Source: Desmodesmus armatus
Lineage: Eukaryota > Chlorophyta > Chlorophyceae > Sphaeropleales > Scenedesmaceae
Direction: 5' to 3'
Assembly (NCBI GenBank): GCA_007449985.2
Contig: VIIQ02000106.1
Location: 186,001 to 250,000 of the forward strand
DNA: 64,000 nt
Below, in pieces: positions 32,496 to 43,949 of the stretch. The notes beneath the pieces were generated by a model. The model saw only the letters and a list, made by a program, of their open reading frames with translations, was not told the DNA's origin and searched no databases. Position numbers and translations under genes: made by a program. Position 1 is the first letter of the stretch. Each line of letters begins with the position of its first letter.

Positions 32496-34707
32496 CTACA
32501 AAATGCTGCAGCACCTACTTGATGAGTACACAGCACGTAATGCTGCAAGCTTTGACTGTGCCAGCGGCACGAAGTCACCAACCACACCGCCAACAGTATT
32601 TTGCCAGATCCTGTCGCTGAACCAGTTGGTGAAGTGCATGTTGTAGGCACAGCTGTCATCCACATAGTTGGTCCACTGACCATCACCCATCATGCCGTCG
32701 CGCTCATGGTGGTCATGGCCTGCACAACACACACCAGCAGCGGCACCAAAATGTCATGTGCTGTTTCAGATTTTTCTATTGCAAGGTAGGAGACTCCTTG
32801 CCAACACAGCAAATCAGCACCACACAACCAAGACCCAGCAAGTGCCTGCGGGCATACTACAGTAGTGCACTGGAGACTGCTCGGCACAGCATGACTTACA
32901 AAGGAAGTTGTAGTCAGAATTGGGGTCAACGATCGATTTCCATCCATAAAAGCCTTGAGGAGCCATGCGGTAGTTCAAGGCTGCCAGCGCATCCACCCAT
33001 AACTCATGAGACAGCCAGGCTGGCAGCTCCGCATTGCTCCAATTGGTTGCCACTGTCACCTTTGACCGGATGGCTGCCTGGGAGTACTGCCTCACGCCAG
33101 CTAGGCAGCCGCCGGGAGCAAGAAGCTGTTGAATGGACTGCCCTGATGGCAGCACCATGAACTCATCAAGGTCCTGGAAAGCCAACATGGCAGGTGTGCC
33201 GTAAGCCGCCATGCGCATGAGGTTGGCGGCATGGTACAGCTTGGCGTGAGGTTTGTCGAACTCATTGCCATGCTCCTGTAACAGCGGCGGCAGCACAAGC
33301 AGGGACAGCACAAGCAGGGACAATACAAGCAGCGACAGCACAAACGCACATGTAAGAAACTGAGCACAAGGGTACCTTCGAAAAGCCTTCCACAGCAAGC
33401 GGGCAGGTCTGCAAAGGCAGCTGCGATCAGCTGTTGTGAAGGAATGTGTGGCAGGTGACCTTGCCAGCAGCAGCAAAACAGCGAGGACTGTTGTGAGTGG
33501 GGTGGTGCATCGCATGCCATCTCATTCAGTAGTACACCTGTAGTTATGAAGCTCAAATGCTCTTGCCAGCCCGGCTGGGCCTGGCAGGCCCTGATATCAC
33601 CGAGTTGGGAAACAGCAGAGAAATCACAAGAAATGGTGCCATCTTGAGCCAGCGCTGAGGCACAATGTCACAGTGTTGTATTGCAACAGCTTAGCAAGCG
33701 TCCCTAACTGCAGCTGCGATACACCACAGACTCACCCACACCCACAACACCAGCCGGCCTTCGCGCACCCTGCTGGCAAGGTATGGGTCGTGCAGTAACT
33801 GCAAGCACACAAAGTAGTCGCATGGCAGCAGCATGCCTGCCATACCCAGCTGCAAGTGGTACTCCAGATGCTGCCGCATAATGTACGCCATGTGTGGCTT
33901 AGCAAAGGTGACCTTCTGCACTGGGGCCATCCACAACATAACTGTGCTGGGATCTGCCGCTGGTTGGCAATTGGTTGCACGGGCATCACTGCTGTGGGTT
34001 GCGCTGCCACCATCAGTAGACAGGGATGTGTTGGGAGTGTTGCCTCTGCAGTGCACGTGATGCAGCTGCTGCTCAAACATGGGGTGGACAGTGGGGCAGG
34101 GACCTGGGGGTACTGCCTGGTAAGAGCGCTCAGAGCCCTCGATGTTCAGGGTGTAAGCTGTGTCAGGCTTCAGGTTGGCAGTCCCCAGCCAACACACTGT
34201 GACCCACTCGTCATCAAAGAACCAGCTCCCATCCACCTCTCTTTCACCAACGTGCTGCATAACAGCGACTCTCTCCCCTGTTGCAAAGTCCTGGAACCAA
34301 ATTTTGGGCATGCCATTTTCGCCGTAACTGAACCAACCAACAGGGGTGACAGGAAACTCATAGGCTCGCTGGTACTTGTAGTATGGGTGTGGGGCTGGAG
34401 CAATGCTGATCAGCATTCGCATGTGCTTGTTGCTGTCTCTACAGACTGCCCTTGTGTGCACGGTGGCTTGATATGGTCGGTCACCCCACTCTCCAGAGAA
34501 GGTGAAACTGAATACCCCGAAGTCTCTGCTGTACTGCAACCCAGTCTGATGTTCATGATGTGATACGTGTGTATTTTTTGAGTCATTTGACGTGTCTGCC
34601 TTTGCACAATGAGTGCAGGACAACAGCAGCACCAGCAGCACAGTAAAGCACGGTACAGTGGAGAGAGAAGTGAAACCCATCTTGGGCAGTCGAGCATACT
34701 GGTCCAT
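32496..34707 (-). CDS. GT92-like glycosyltransferase
   Basis: Minus-strand exons 33736-34707, 32900-33275 and 32496-32719 (phases 0 and 1) give 523 aa from ATG at 34707. The N-terminus has a hydrophobic signal (TVLLVLLLSCTHCAKA), so it enters the secretory pathway. The first ~270 residues are a beta-rich region (FSFTFSGEWGDRPYQATVHT, WFQDFATGERVAVMQ). Then comes the catalytic part: HMAYIMRQHLEYHLQLGM, MLAFQDLDEFMVLP (DxD), QGFYGWKSIVDP and NMHFTNWFSDRIW, in the order seen in family 92 enzymes, which add galactose in characterised animal and plant members. Substrate here is unknown. The last codons (SSSRCCSIL) may be read-through of a donor (TCAA/GTAGGT); a further exon is possible. Confidence 0.75.
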
Positions 34708-35398
34708 TACTGCGAGGAAAATGCGATGACTCTCATGAAATAGCTCATCGAGTCAACGTCAACATAAGTTGGAAACGTACGTTGGACACTTGAGGCCTGT
34801 CAAGCCGAAACAATCGGTAGCAGCACTACAAAAGTGCAGGATCCTGTTTCCGGCCGATATGCTCAGGCGATTGGCCCGTTGGCAGTTCGCTGAGCTGAGC
34901 TGGACCTGCAGCTGCAGCCTACAGGCTGTTCAGCTAGTGGCTGAATAGGGATGGAAAATACTGCGTTGTATTGATCGTTGTCGCTTTGAATTGATCGATC
35001 AAGGCAGCTACTCTTGTGCTGTTCATCAGGTCTGTATGGGTCAGTGCACTAGTGCACACATGCTCTGCACTTACACGTGACTCGCACACCTTGCAGCTGT
35101 GACAGCTGCAGCCCACACCAAGGATACCGAAAGCATAATCTGCAGTTGTCACTGGGTACCGTATCGCAGCTGTGACATGGCTACAATCAGATTGAGTGTA
35201 TTTGCCAGAAACAGTCAGCAAGTGCCCAACAACACCCACACCCTCCTTATATCCTGTTACAACACGGGACAGCTACTACGTCATAGTGCTGTATAAACCT
35301 TTCCAAAAACAGAATGATGCTGTGTCACGCAGCACGGTACTATCACGCATCAGCCCAAGCATACAGCCACAGTCACCCTGCCATAAACAGGAGCATGC
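34708..35398. other. Intergenic
   Basis: Upstream of the GT92-like gene and downstream of the next gene. Nothing recognisable beyond a TTTCCGGCC echo of family Y near 34848. Confidence 0.5.
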
Positions 35399-37917
35399 CT
35401 AGCGCGCAGTGCCCCGCAGGTCATAGGCACTAGCACTCATCACACTACCCAGATCAACACCGTGCCTTTCCAACGTTTCAGCGATGACATGCGGCCTCTC
35501 CTTATGCAGAAACGGGGCTGTAATAGCCAGGTGGACTGCATGGATGTCAGGCAAAAATGCTGTTTTCAGGCCTTGTGCCACATACTTCTGCCCATGCTGA
35601 TCTTCGAACCAACCACCTGCCTCTATGGGGCCTACTGAACTTATTTGTGACATTCTCCACACCCCAGGGCGTAAGCTGAAGTGCGGCCAGTGATAATGAG
35701 ACAGGCGGCCAGGCTGCATGCATGCTTTCCATGTATCAGAACCAACAGATCCACAGTATTTGTGCATCACATACTTTTGCCCGCACAACTCATGCAGATC
35801 GCCCCCAGAAAGCAGGGATGCTTCGGCAGCATGATCAGTCTCTCGGTAATCAGTGTTGAACAGGACCTGTGCAGCACAGCAGTGACCACAGTAGCAGCAG
35901 CAGCACAAGCATCTGAGCAACGGCACCATAAGCCTTGTGACACTTGCTGTGGTTGCGCACACGCAAAGTTGGCTGTGCCTTGTGTTAGTTGCACTCTGCA
36001 GGGTTTCACTATTCATGGGAGGCCTTCCAATTGAATTTGCAACCCTCCCAAAAGAATGAGCAATAGCTGCTTGCAAACCGATGCACAGTCCACAGTCACA
36101 TTGCCAAGCAACCTGTCAAGCTTCCATGCTGTACAGCCAAATTTGGCACTACTGCCCAGTCAACAGCATCTGCAGCTGTGTGCGCTCACCTGTGCCACAT
36201 TTGGCTCTGCCCTAAAAACCTCAAGCGCCTTGGACACAAGGTGGGCGTCCCTCACAAACAGCCAATCGTCCTCCATCCACACAAAGTAGTCGTATCCAGC
36301 AGCCACCTTCATCAAGGCGTTGATAGAGCCCACATGCCCTGCCTGACCAACTGGCTTTTCGAGCCACTTGACGTTGGGCGCAATGGCCTTCATTTCAGCA
36401 AGCTCCTCTGCGCTGCTTCCATCGTCCACTGCGTACCAGTCATCGATCATCTTGCTGCAATCCAGGCAGCGGAGCCTACACAGCAGGACAAGTCGACAGC
36501 AAGCATGTGATATGTTGTATGTACCTTGGACGGTCTATCGGATATCTGACTGATCGATAAGGTCGTGAACAACCATGCTAGTGCAACAGTAACAGGAAAC
36601 CCCTGCTGAAACCAACAGTGTGAGGGCAATACAGGGTGGTGGCAGCTGCCCAAATTTCAGCCCAGACGTGAGCGCTGAAGCAGCTGCTGTGCCAGAGCGG
36701 CTACCCTGAAGGTTGCTGCTGCTAGTAGCAAACATAACAACTGCTGCTGGTAGCAATCATTGATCCTCACACAAGTGACGCACCTGAAACTCAAGTAGGT
36801 CCGGATGAAATGTGCGGGGCGCTTGGCAGTTGTGAATCCCAGGCCGATACTGGGCTTGGTGCTGTTAGCAGCAGGCAAAGCACACTCAGCACCATTACTG
36901 TGTTGCTCTCCAGCCAAAGTCTGATCCTGTGCTGCATCCACGTCGGCAGGATCCTGTGCGATCCCAACACCAATTTCGTCTGCTGCAGGGAGGGTTGTGT
37001 CCAGCTGCAGGACTGCATAAGTTGGGTTCTGTCCTGTGTGCTCCCCATCCACTGGCAGGCGATAGAACTGCAAGTGCAGCACACAATGCAACAAACGTGC
37101 ATCTTGATTTTCACCAGCATGAAACTGGCTCAGCAGCTGGCAGCTGCTTTCTAAGCAACAGGGTCAGCATGCCAATGCACTGGCATTGACCTGCAACATG
37201 CCAAGCGGTTGCTTGGAGTGCAGTACTGCCGCGGAACAGACAGTATACGGCAAGTATTGAGAATCGTCAAAGACACTAACGCCAACAAGCTGCCACGGTG
37301 CTGAGGAAGGCAATGGTCTGCTGCTGTATCATTCTGGAGGTGTGCCGTGGGTATCATGTATGTTCTCTTGAAACAACTGTAGGTGGCGCCTGCATGCGCA
37401 GGACTGATGTACGAATTTACACCAGTTCAAAGTCCTAACTTGCAGCCCTGTCACTGCTTGGCACCCGTCTACAGCTGCCACTTACCTTTGCTTGCGCCTG
37501 GCCATGAAAAGTCACTGTGACCACATCAGCTTGTGTGCTGTTGAGAAAGTCCCTGATTAGACCTGGCATGCCTTGGAGCCTCTCATCAGGTTGCAAGAGG
37601 ACACCCCAGGAGCCTCCTAGGTCTGATGCTATGCGCAGGGCTGTGCTTTGCGCGTCTTCTGGGCTGGCAGGGCGTGGCAGTTGCTTGACATGCAGCTTCC
37701 TGCCAGCGACGAGCTCTGCTATACCATGTGGTGCATCATCTGTGCCCGTGTCAATCAGCACCGCAGCATCAACCCATTCAACTGCACTTTTTAACGCTTC
37801 TGCATCGATGCCATTGCTGCTTTCAGAGTAGGTCACAGACACTAGGAAGGGGTTGCTGGCGCCAGCCAGGCATTGAAAGCTCCAGAACAGCAACAAAACC
37901 CAGAAAGGAGAACACAT
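35399..37917 (-). CDS. Double-domain glycosyltransferase (GT2-like plus VDDGSS/EDDW GT)
   Basis: Four minus-strand exons, 37486-37917, 36784-37067, 36190-36475 and 35399-35866, with phases joining exactly, give 489 aa. ATG at 37917 starts a clear signal peptide (FWVLLLFWSFQCLAGA). Exon 1 holds a GT2-like domain (VDAAVLIDTGTDD, GSWGVLLQPDERL). Exon 2 is a low-complexity linker ending in SIGLGFTTAKRPAHFIRTYL. Exons 3-4 hold a second GT-A domain: IDDWYAVDDGSSAEELAEM, GHVGSINALMKV, YFVWMEDDWLFV, then VLFNTDYRETD and HYHWPHFSLRPGVW. No TPR block is present. The C-terminal domain is a close paralogue of the gene at 43.9-46.6 kb, with introns at the same places. A secreted or Golgi glycosyltransferase is likely; substrate unknown. 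Confidence 0.8.
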
Positions 37918-39595
37918 GGGCTCTTGAGAGATATAGCAATCCCTTTCTTTGGTGGTTCTTGTTGTGTCTGTGATATCTTGTGGAGCTCAATGAGCAGGCA
38001 AGCAGCTGCTGGGATAGCTGGACTGAAATGTTTTGCCCCGGTCGAACGCAGAGGACTACAGAAGGTTCAAACTGGACCAACTTGAACTTTGAAACACCTA
38101 CAGATACTCCACTGATTCAGTGAATTGACAGGCTGTGTTGCTTTGACCAGAAAGTGCAGTACTGACAGTATGAGTCATGAGGTATGGACACGAATCCACT
38201 CCCACAGATCCAGACGCAGCCTATTTTGTTCAATGCATTGCCTTTGTGTTTCATCCCCGCTCCCGAACCTATGCTAATCAGCAACCGTTTCAGTGAGTCT
38301 TGCTCGTGTTGGGCCCGTCTGTTGGCTCTACGCGCTCTAGGCTGCCTCAAAGCAAAAAGTCAAAAACAAGATCACTTCTTCCTAGTCCAGCAGCTCCATA
38401 GGCACCGTGCCCCCAGAAACGCAAGAAGACCTCCCCGGGAGGGCCTTGCATGCAGACAGGTAAAGAGTCCTTGTCAGCCTGATGTTGGTGCTTACTCACA
38501 TGCATCTGTCGTAAATCAGCTTGGTAGCGGCAGCCTGGCGACCTATTCACCCGCTGCCTGAAGTACAGCTGTGCTTGCAGCTGCAGCAGGATGTCCCGCC
38601 ACAGCACTACCTCACTACCTCACTGCATGGAGCCTCGCGATAGCTTCACATCACTGTTCATTTTGAGCACTCAGCAGACGGCTGATTACGTGCGGTACAG
38701 ATAGTCCACTGCTTCAAATCACCCCACCGGCTGGTTGATCTGTAACTGACACCCCTGGCACTGCCCTTGTGTGGCTGACTGCCCTGCTGTCCTCACCTCA
38801 GGCCACCTGGATCAACGCGTGCACCATGGTGTATGCAGCCAGCTCCAGCAGCACAGCAGCAGATCCTGTACAGCTCCTGCACACTACAACAGTGACCTAA
38901 GCATGGGTCAACACCACAGTACACAACGATTCTGACAGCTGCAGCGACACAGCCTGCAAGTCAGGAGCCGGAACCAGAGGTCTCTGCATGGTGTAGCAAC
39001 AGAATCATCAAATCACTCCACAATGCTGTCATTCAGGTGAGCAAAGGGGCAAGGACGTCATCACATGATAAGGTACAACCCTGCATAAGTTGGCAGCTCA
39101 CCTCATACGTGACAGCCAGGCACTACTTGTACCCGGCTGAATATCACCAGGCATTGACTCATTCCCAAGTGTGTACCGTTGAAGCCCACAAAGCACCAGG
39201 CTGGCATGGAGTGCACTACCTTGGAGCACCAATTGAATCAACCTCCAGCAGCACAGGAAGCCCTGACCAGCCTGCTGCATTGCCAGTTGCTGTACTACAA
39301 TGACATCCATGGTCAGGCAGTATGCTTCAGGCAAGCATTTGCATGTGGGCAGCCACAGCCCCTGCAGAAGCAGCCATGGCAGCCCCTATCCAGCAGGCAG
39401 CTGAACTTGTGCAGTCAGCAGAAGCCTAGCCGCTATGGTGCCTAGCCTGCCAACTCCTGCAAATTTCCTTTGTAGGAAGAGGACGCACCGGCCTGGCAGC
39501 ACGCTAGCACACCCACACACCCTGCTTGTCCCTGGAACCACGTTTGTTGTGTGCAGGCAGAAGAACAACAAAAGAGACGCCAAAGGGTGCGATAA
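37918..39595. other. Intergenic
   Basis: Upstream of the gene at 35.4-37.9 kb. The longest frame (125 aa at 38184-38561, plus) has no family signal or splice support. From about 39435 the sequence grades into the minisatellite. Confidence 0.4.
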
Positions 39596-41485
39596 TGAAG
39601 CACAAGAGCGGCCACAAGTGGAGCGACAGCAAGGCCAACCACCAAGGACAACAAGCTGCAATCCCACCTTCCTTCCCTGTCAACTGCCGGGTCTACCCCT
39701 TCAACAAGAGCAAGTGCTACGACCGCTGTACAAGCACAAGAGCGGCCACAGTGGGAGCGGCAGCACGACCACCACCAAGCACAAGCTGCGCTCCCACGTG
39801 CCTTCCTGTCAACTGCCGTGTCTACTCCTGCAACAAGAGCAAGCGCTACCGTAGTAACTATTGCACAAGCACGAGAGCGGCCACTGAGTGGGAGTCTACT
39901 CCTGCAACAAGAGCAAGCGTCACTACCGCTACACAAGCACCAGAACGGCCACAGTGGGAACGGCAACACGGCCACCACCAAGCACAAGCTGCACTCCCGC
40001 CTTCCTTCCTGCCAACTGCCGTGTCTACTCCTGCAACAAGAGCAAGCGTCACTACCACTGCACAAGCACGAGAGCGGCCACAGTGGGGGCGGCAACACGG
40101 CCACCACCAAGCACAAGCTGCACTGCCGCCTTCCTTCCTGTCAACTGCCGTGTCTACTCCTGCAACAAGAGCAAGCGTCACTACCACTGCACAAGCACGA
40201 GAGCGGCCACAACGGGAGCGGCAACACGGCCACCACCAAGCACAAGCTGCACTGCCGCCTTCCTTCCTGTCAACTGCCGTGTCTACTCCTGCAACAAGAG
40301 CAAGCGTCACTACCACTGCACAAGCACGAGAGCGGCCACAACGGGAGCGGCAACACGGCCACCACCAAGCACAAGCTGCACTCCCGCCTTCCTTCCTGCC
40401 AACTGCCGTGTCTACTCCTGCAACAAGAGCAAGCGTCACTACCACTGCACAAGCACGAGAGCGGCCACAGTGGGGGCGGCAACACGGCCACCACCAAGCA
40501 CAAGCTGCACTGCCGCCTTCCTTCCTGTCAACTGCCGTGTCTACTCCTGCAACAAGAGCAAGCGTCACTACCACTGCACAAGCACGAGAGCGGCCACAAC
40601 GGGAGCGGCAACACGGCCACCACCAAGCACAAGCTGCACTCCCGCCTTCCTTCCTGCCAACTGCCGTGTCTACTCCTGCAACAAGAGCAAGCGTCACTAC
40701 CACTGCACAAGCACGAGAGCGGCCACAGTGGGGGCGGCAACACGGCCACCACCAAGCACAAGCTGCACTGCCGCCTTCCTTCCTGTCATCTGCCGTGTCT
40801 ACTCCTGCAACAAGCGCAAGCGTCACTACCACTGCACAAGCACGAGAGCGGCCACAGTGGGGGCGGCAGCACGGCCACCACCAAGCACAAGCTGCACTCC
40901 CGCCTTCCTTCCTGCCAACTGCCGTGTCTAGTCCTGCAACAAGAGCAAGCGTCACTACCACTGCACATGCACGACAGCGGCCACAACGGGAGCGGCAACA
41001 CGGCGAACACCAAGCACAAGCTGCACTGCCGCCTTCCTTCCTGTCAACTGCCGTGCCCTACTTTTGCAACAAGAGCAAGCGTCACTACCACTACACAAGC
41101 ACCAGAGCGGCCACAGTGGGAGTGGCACTACGGCCAGCACCAAGTACAAGCTGCGCTCCCGCCCTCCTTCCTGTGTCAAGTGCTGTGTCTACTCCTGAAA
41201 CAAGAGCAAGCGTCACTACCACTGCACAAGCACCAGGGCGGCCACAAGGGGAGCGGCAACACGGCCAACACCAAGCACAAGCTGCACTCTTGCCTTTCTC
41301 CCCTGTCAACTGCCTGTTCTGGTCCTCCAACAAGAGCAAGTATGACTACCACTGTACAAGCACGAGAGCGGCCACAGTGGGAGCGACATCACAGCCAACA
41401 CCAAGGCGCTTGGCAAGCTCTACCCCGCTTGTCTCCCCAGTCACCCGCTTGCTCCCCTACAAAAAGAGCAAGCGCTATCTTTTGA
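39596..41485 (+). repeat. 129-bp minisatellite (about 14 units)
   Basis: The unit CAACAAGAGCAAGCGTCACT ... CAAGCACAAGCTGCACT ... CAACTGCCGTGTCTACTCCT repeats with period 129 from about 39708 to 41345; one unit near 39838 is shortened to ~74 bp. From 40041 the copies are nearly identical and alternate between two variants (CACAGTGGGGGCGG / CACAACGGGAGCGG), a 258-bp higher-order period. Because 129 is divisible by 3, all three forward frames and at least one reverse frame stay open for hundreds of codons, giving 43-residue peptide repeats. I see no transcript, signal peptide or splice support, so coding is unproven. Confidence 0.92.
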
Positions 41486-42954
41486 CTGGCTAGCAGTTGC
41501 GGGCTGAGCCATCTATGCTGTTGTGGTGTCCCTTGCTGTCCTGGTGCATGTTTGAACATAAGAGTTTTGCCGTTCCAGGCTGCGCTGTAATTTGGCTATG
41601 CTCTGCTACCTGTACTATATTCACAGCTACAGGCTCATGTGCTTGCTCAATGTAGGCACACTGTCCATGTATGTCAGCATGTCAAGCACTTTTTTGTCCT
41701 GTGGGCGCCCTCATGTATCTGGCACAAGCTTAGCAGCCATCACGGCTGCTAGTGACTTTTAGGTAACGCCATTGCATGCAGCTTACTGTAAGAGCTGGGT
41801 GACCTTTTGCATGCAGCATCGAAATGGCTGTTGGTAGCAACTCACGAGGAGCGTCCAAAATAGGGCCATGTATCTGCTGAGCTTCCACAGACAAAGGAAA
41901 AGGAAATCCAGGCATATGCAACAACAGATGCGGCATCACGTAAAGCAGATGTGTGGGAAACACATAAAAGCAACTGCAAGCTGGCAGGCAACATTGAGCC
42001 TCAACTCATGATGAAGATCAGACAATGATGGCATTTTTTTGGCAGGATTGTGCACATGTGTCATGGAAGGCTTAGTGTCATGCTTGCTGTTGCAGCCACT
42101 GGTGGATCAGCTGAAGTCAAGCACTGGCTGCGTGTGTATCTGGCCAGCACCTGGTGCCTGGGAGTAATGCCGAAAGCTGTGCACAGGTTTGAATCATGTC
42201 TGCCTATGGCATGGACTCACAACAGAGCTGCCAAATGAAGGCTGGCAACGCACAAGCGTCGTTAGAAGCGTGCCTTACCTTCTGGTCGTTTAAGTGGCAA
42301 TGCTTCAAAGCCCATCGACAACCCTCCAGGGGCCAGGCCTGGCCTCCAGCTGGGCCCCGAGTTTCAGCTGACGCCTGCAGGCAACGTCCCAAGCACCACC
42401 TCTTTTCTCAAGCAGAATGATCAATAGTGAAAACGGAAACAGTTGCACAGATTCCAGCGAACGAGTGCTTCTGGGGTTGGAAGCGACCCACATGTGTGGG
42501 ACACTGCTCGTCAGACGAGGCAACAGCACGGAGCCCTGGTTTCGAGAAATGCATTATGTAAGTTTACTCTATGCGCAACATGCGCAACAAATCAAGGGGC
42601 CGTGGTGATAGGAGCAAGCTTTACGGAGACCGACCCACCCATCTTGCCCCATTGTGGGACGTCCCCTTTGACCGGGCTGCACAAGGCAAGAATCGCCCAC
42701 AAACCTTCTGATAAGACATTGAATCAATATTAGATGCAGTTTACTATGGGTTTCCACACGACCTTGCAGGCTGCTCATGCCGTAGTGCTTGGAATTGAGT
42801 ACTTGTGTGGGGGGCGGACAAGCTACAACGGTGGATGTTAACATCCTGGCATGGGTTGACAGCTTTTTTAGTCAATGGGCAAGCAGCCAGTGCTCAGCCT
42901 GTATGTACTGTATAGACAGTACTGCAGGTACATCAGTGTACCTAAAGAGGAATG
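41486..42954. other. Intergenic
   Basis: No gene recognised on either strand. The open frames are short and without family signals. Confidence 0.4.
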
Positions 42955-43490
42955 CAGCACTCCTGGAAAGCAGCACGCTGACTTGCTCCAGGCACTAGCT
43001 CCTGCACTTCTATCTGCAGTGCACTCGCTATCACTGTTTCAATTCAGCGATGACACACAAGCCCTGTCACAGTGTGGGGTCCTGCTGGGCAGCACATGCG
43101 GCGCGCACTAGTGGTCCAGTACTGCGTCTCCACAGTGGTCTGTTCTGCAGCAGCTGCACACTGGTGCACATCAGTCACTGCTGGTGCGCACACAGCAGCA
43201 GCCACAGCCACATGCAGTACGCAGACAGGCAGCAGCTGACCTACAGCTAGCTGATCCAGCAGATGCTGCTGCCCATCCCAGCGCGCTCATGCTGCCCGGC
43301 CAGCTGCTACAGCAGCAGTGGTGACAGCACAAGCAGCAATAGCAACACTAGTGGGAACAGCTTTGCCTTGTGCAGTTCAGCCAGAAGCCTGACCCCACCC
43401 TGGAGGTGCCAGCTCACTGATGCTGCCTTGACAACCTGATAACAGGTTGCCAGGCCTGTTGCTGCGGATGGGCGCAGGTGAGTAGAAACG
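42955..43490 (+). repeat. Dispersed repeat, family X, copy 2
   Basis: Shares with 47750-48292: CTCCAGGCACTAGCTCCTGC, GCAGTGCACTCGCTA, AGCACATGCGGC, CAGACAGGCAGCAGCTGACC, GCTGCTACAGCAGCAG, and the end GCGCAGGTGAG. No intact open frame spans it. Confidence 0.8.
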
Positions 43491-43949
43491 TGCCCTGAGG
43501 CTGATGTTACCTATGTACCATGATGAGCATGTGTAAGGGCGACTGTGAGCTTGCAGTAAATTATGTTACTGATGGGCTTGGTTCGATGCCGAGACTGATG
43601 TGTCTTGCAGCTAGTGGCACGTGTTCGTGGGTTGTGTTGCTGTGTTGCATTGTCCAAAGAATCACTTCATCCCACTGGTGTAGCTGTAGCAGCGCAGAAT
43701 GTGACCACTGTTCAAACCCAACTTTGCCCAGTGTCACGTCACATGTCGCAGTGACAAACCAAGCTGCAGGGACCGGGTAGCACATTCAACCACAGGGGCG
43801 GCCCTCCATCGACATGAAAGAAACCAAACAGCAGAACAACGTACCAACCCACCATGCCATGCCATGTGGATAGTATCCACACGCCGGCGTCATACTGCGT
43901 GGCACAGTGTGTTACACCACCACATCATGCGGCAAACCACATCATGGTG
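43491..43949. other. Intergenic
   Basis: 3' flank of the next minus-strand gene. Nothing recognised. Confidence 0.5.

Noticed and set aside
39596..41485. CRISPR-like array
   Set aside because: Units are contiguous 129-bp repeats without unique spacers, in a eukaryotic nuclear sequence.
39526..41493. 655-residue frame as a certain protein-coding gene
   Set aside because: Equal-length frames exist in other phases and on the other strand because the 129-bp unit is a multiple of three; the frame's first codon is TTG. Kept only as a repeat.
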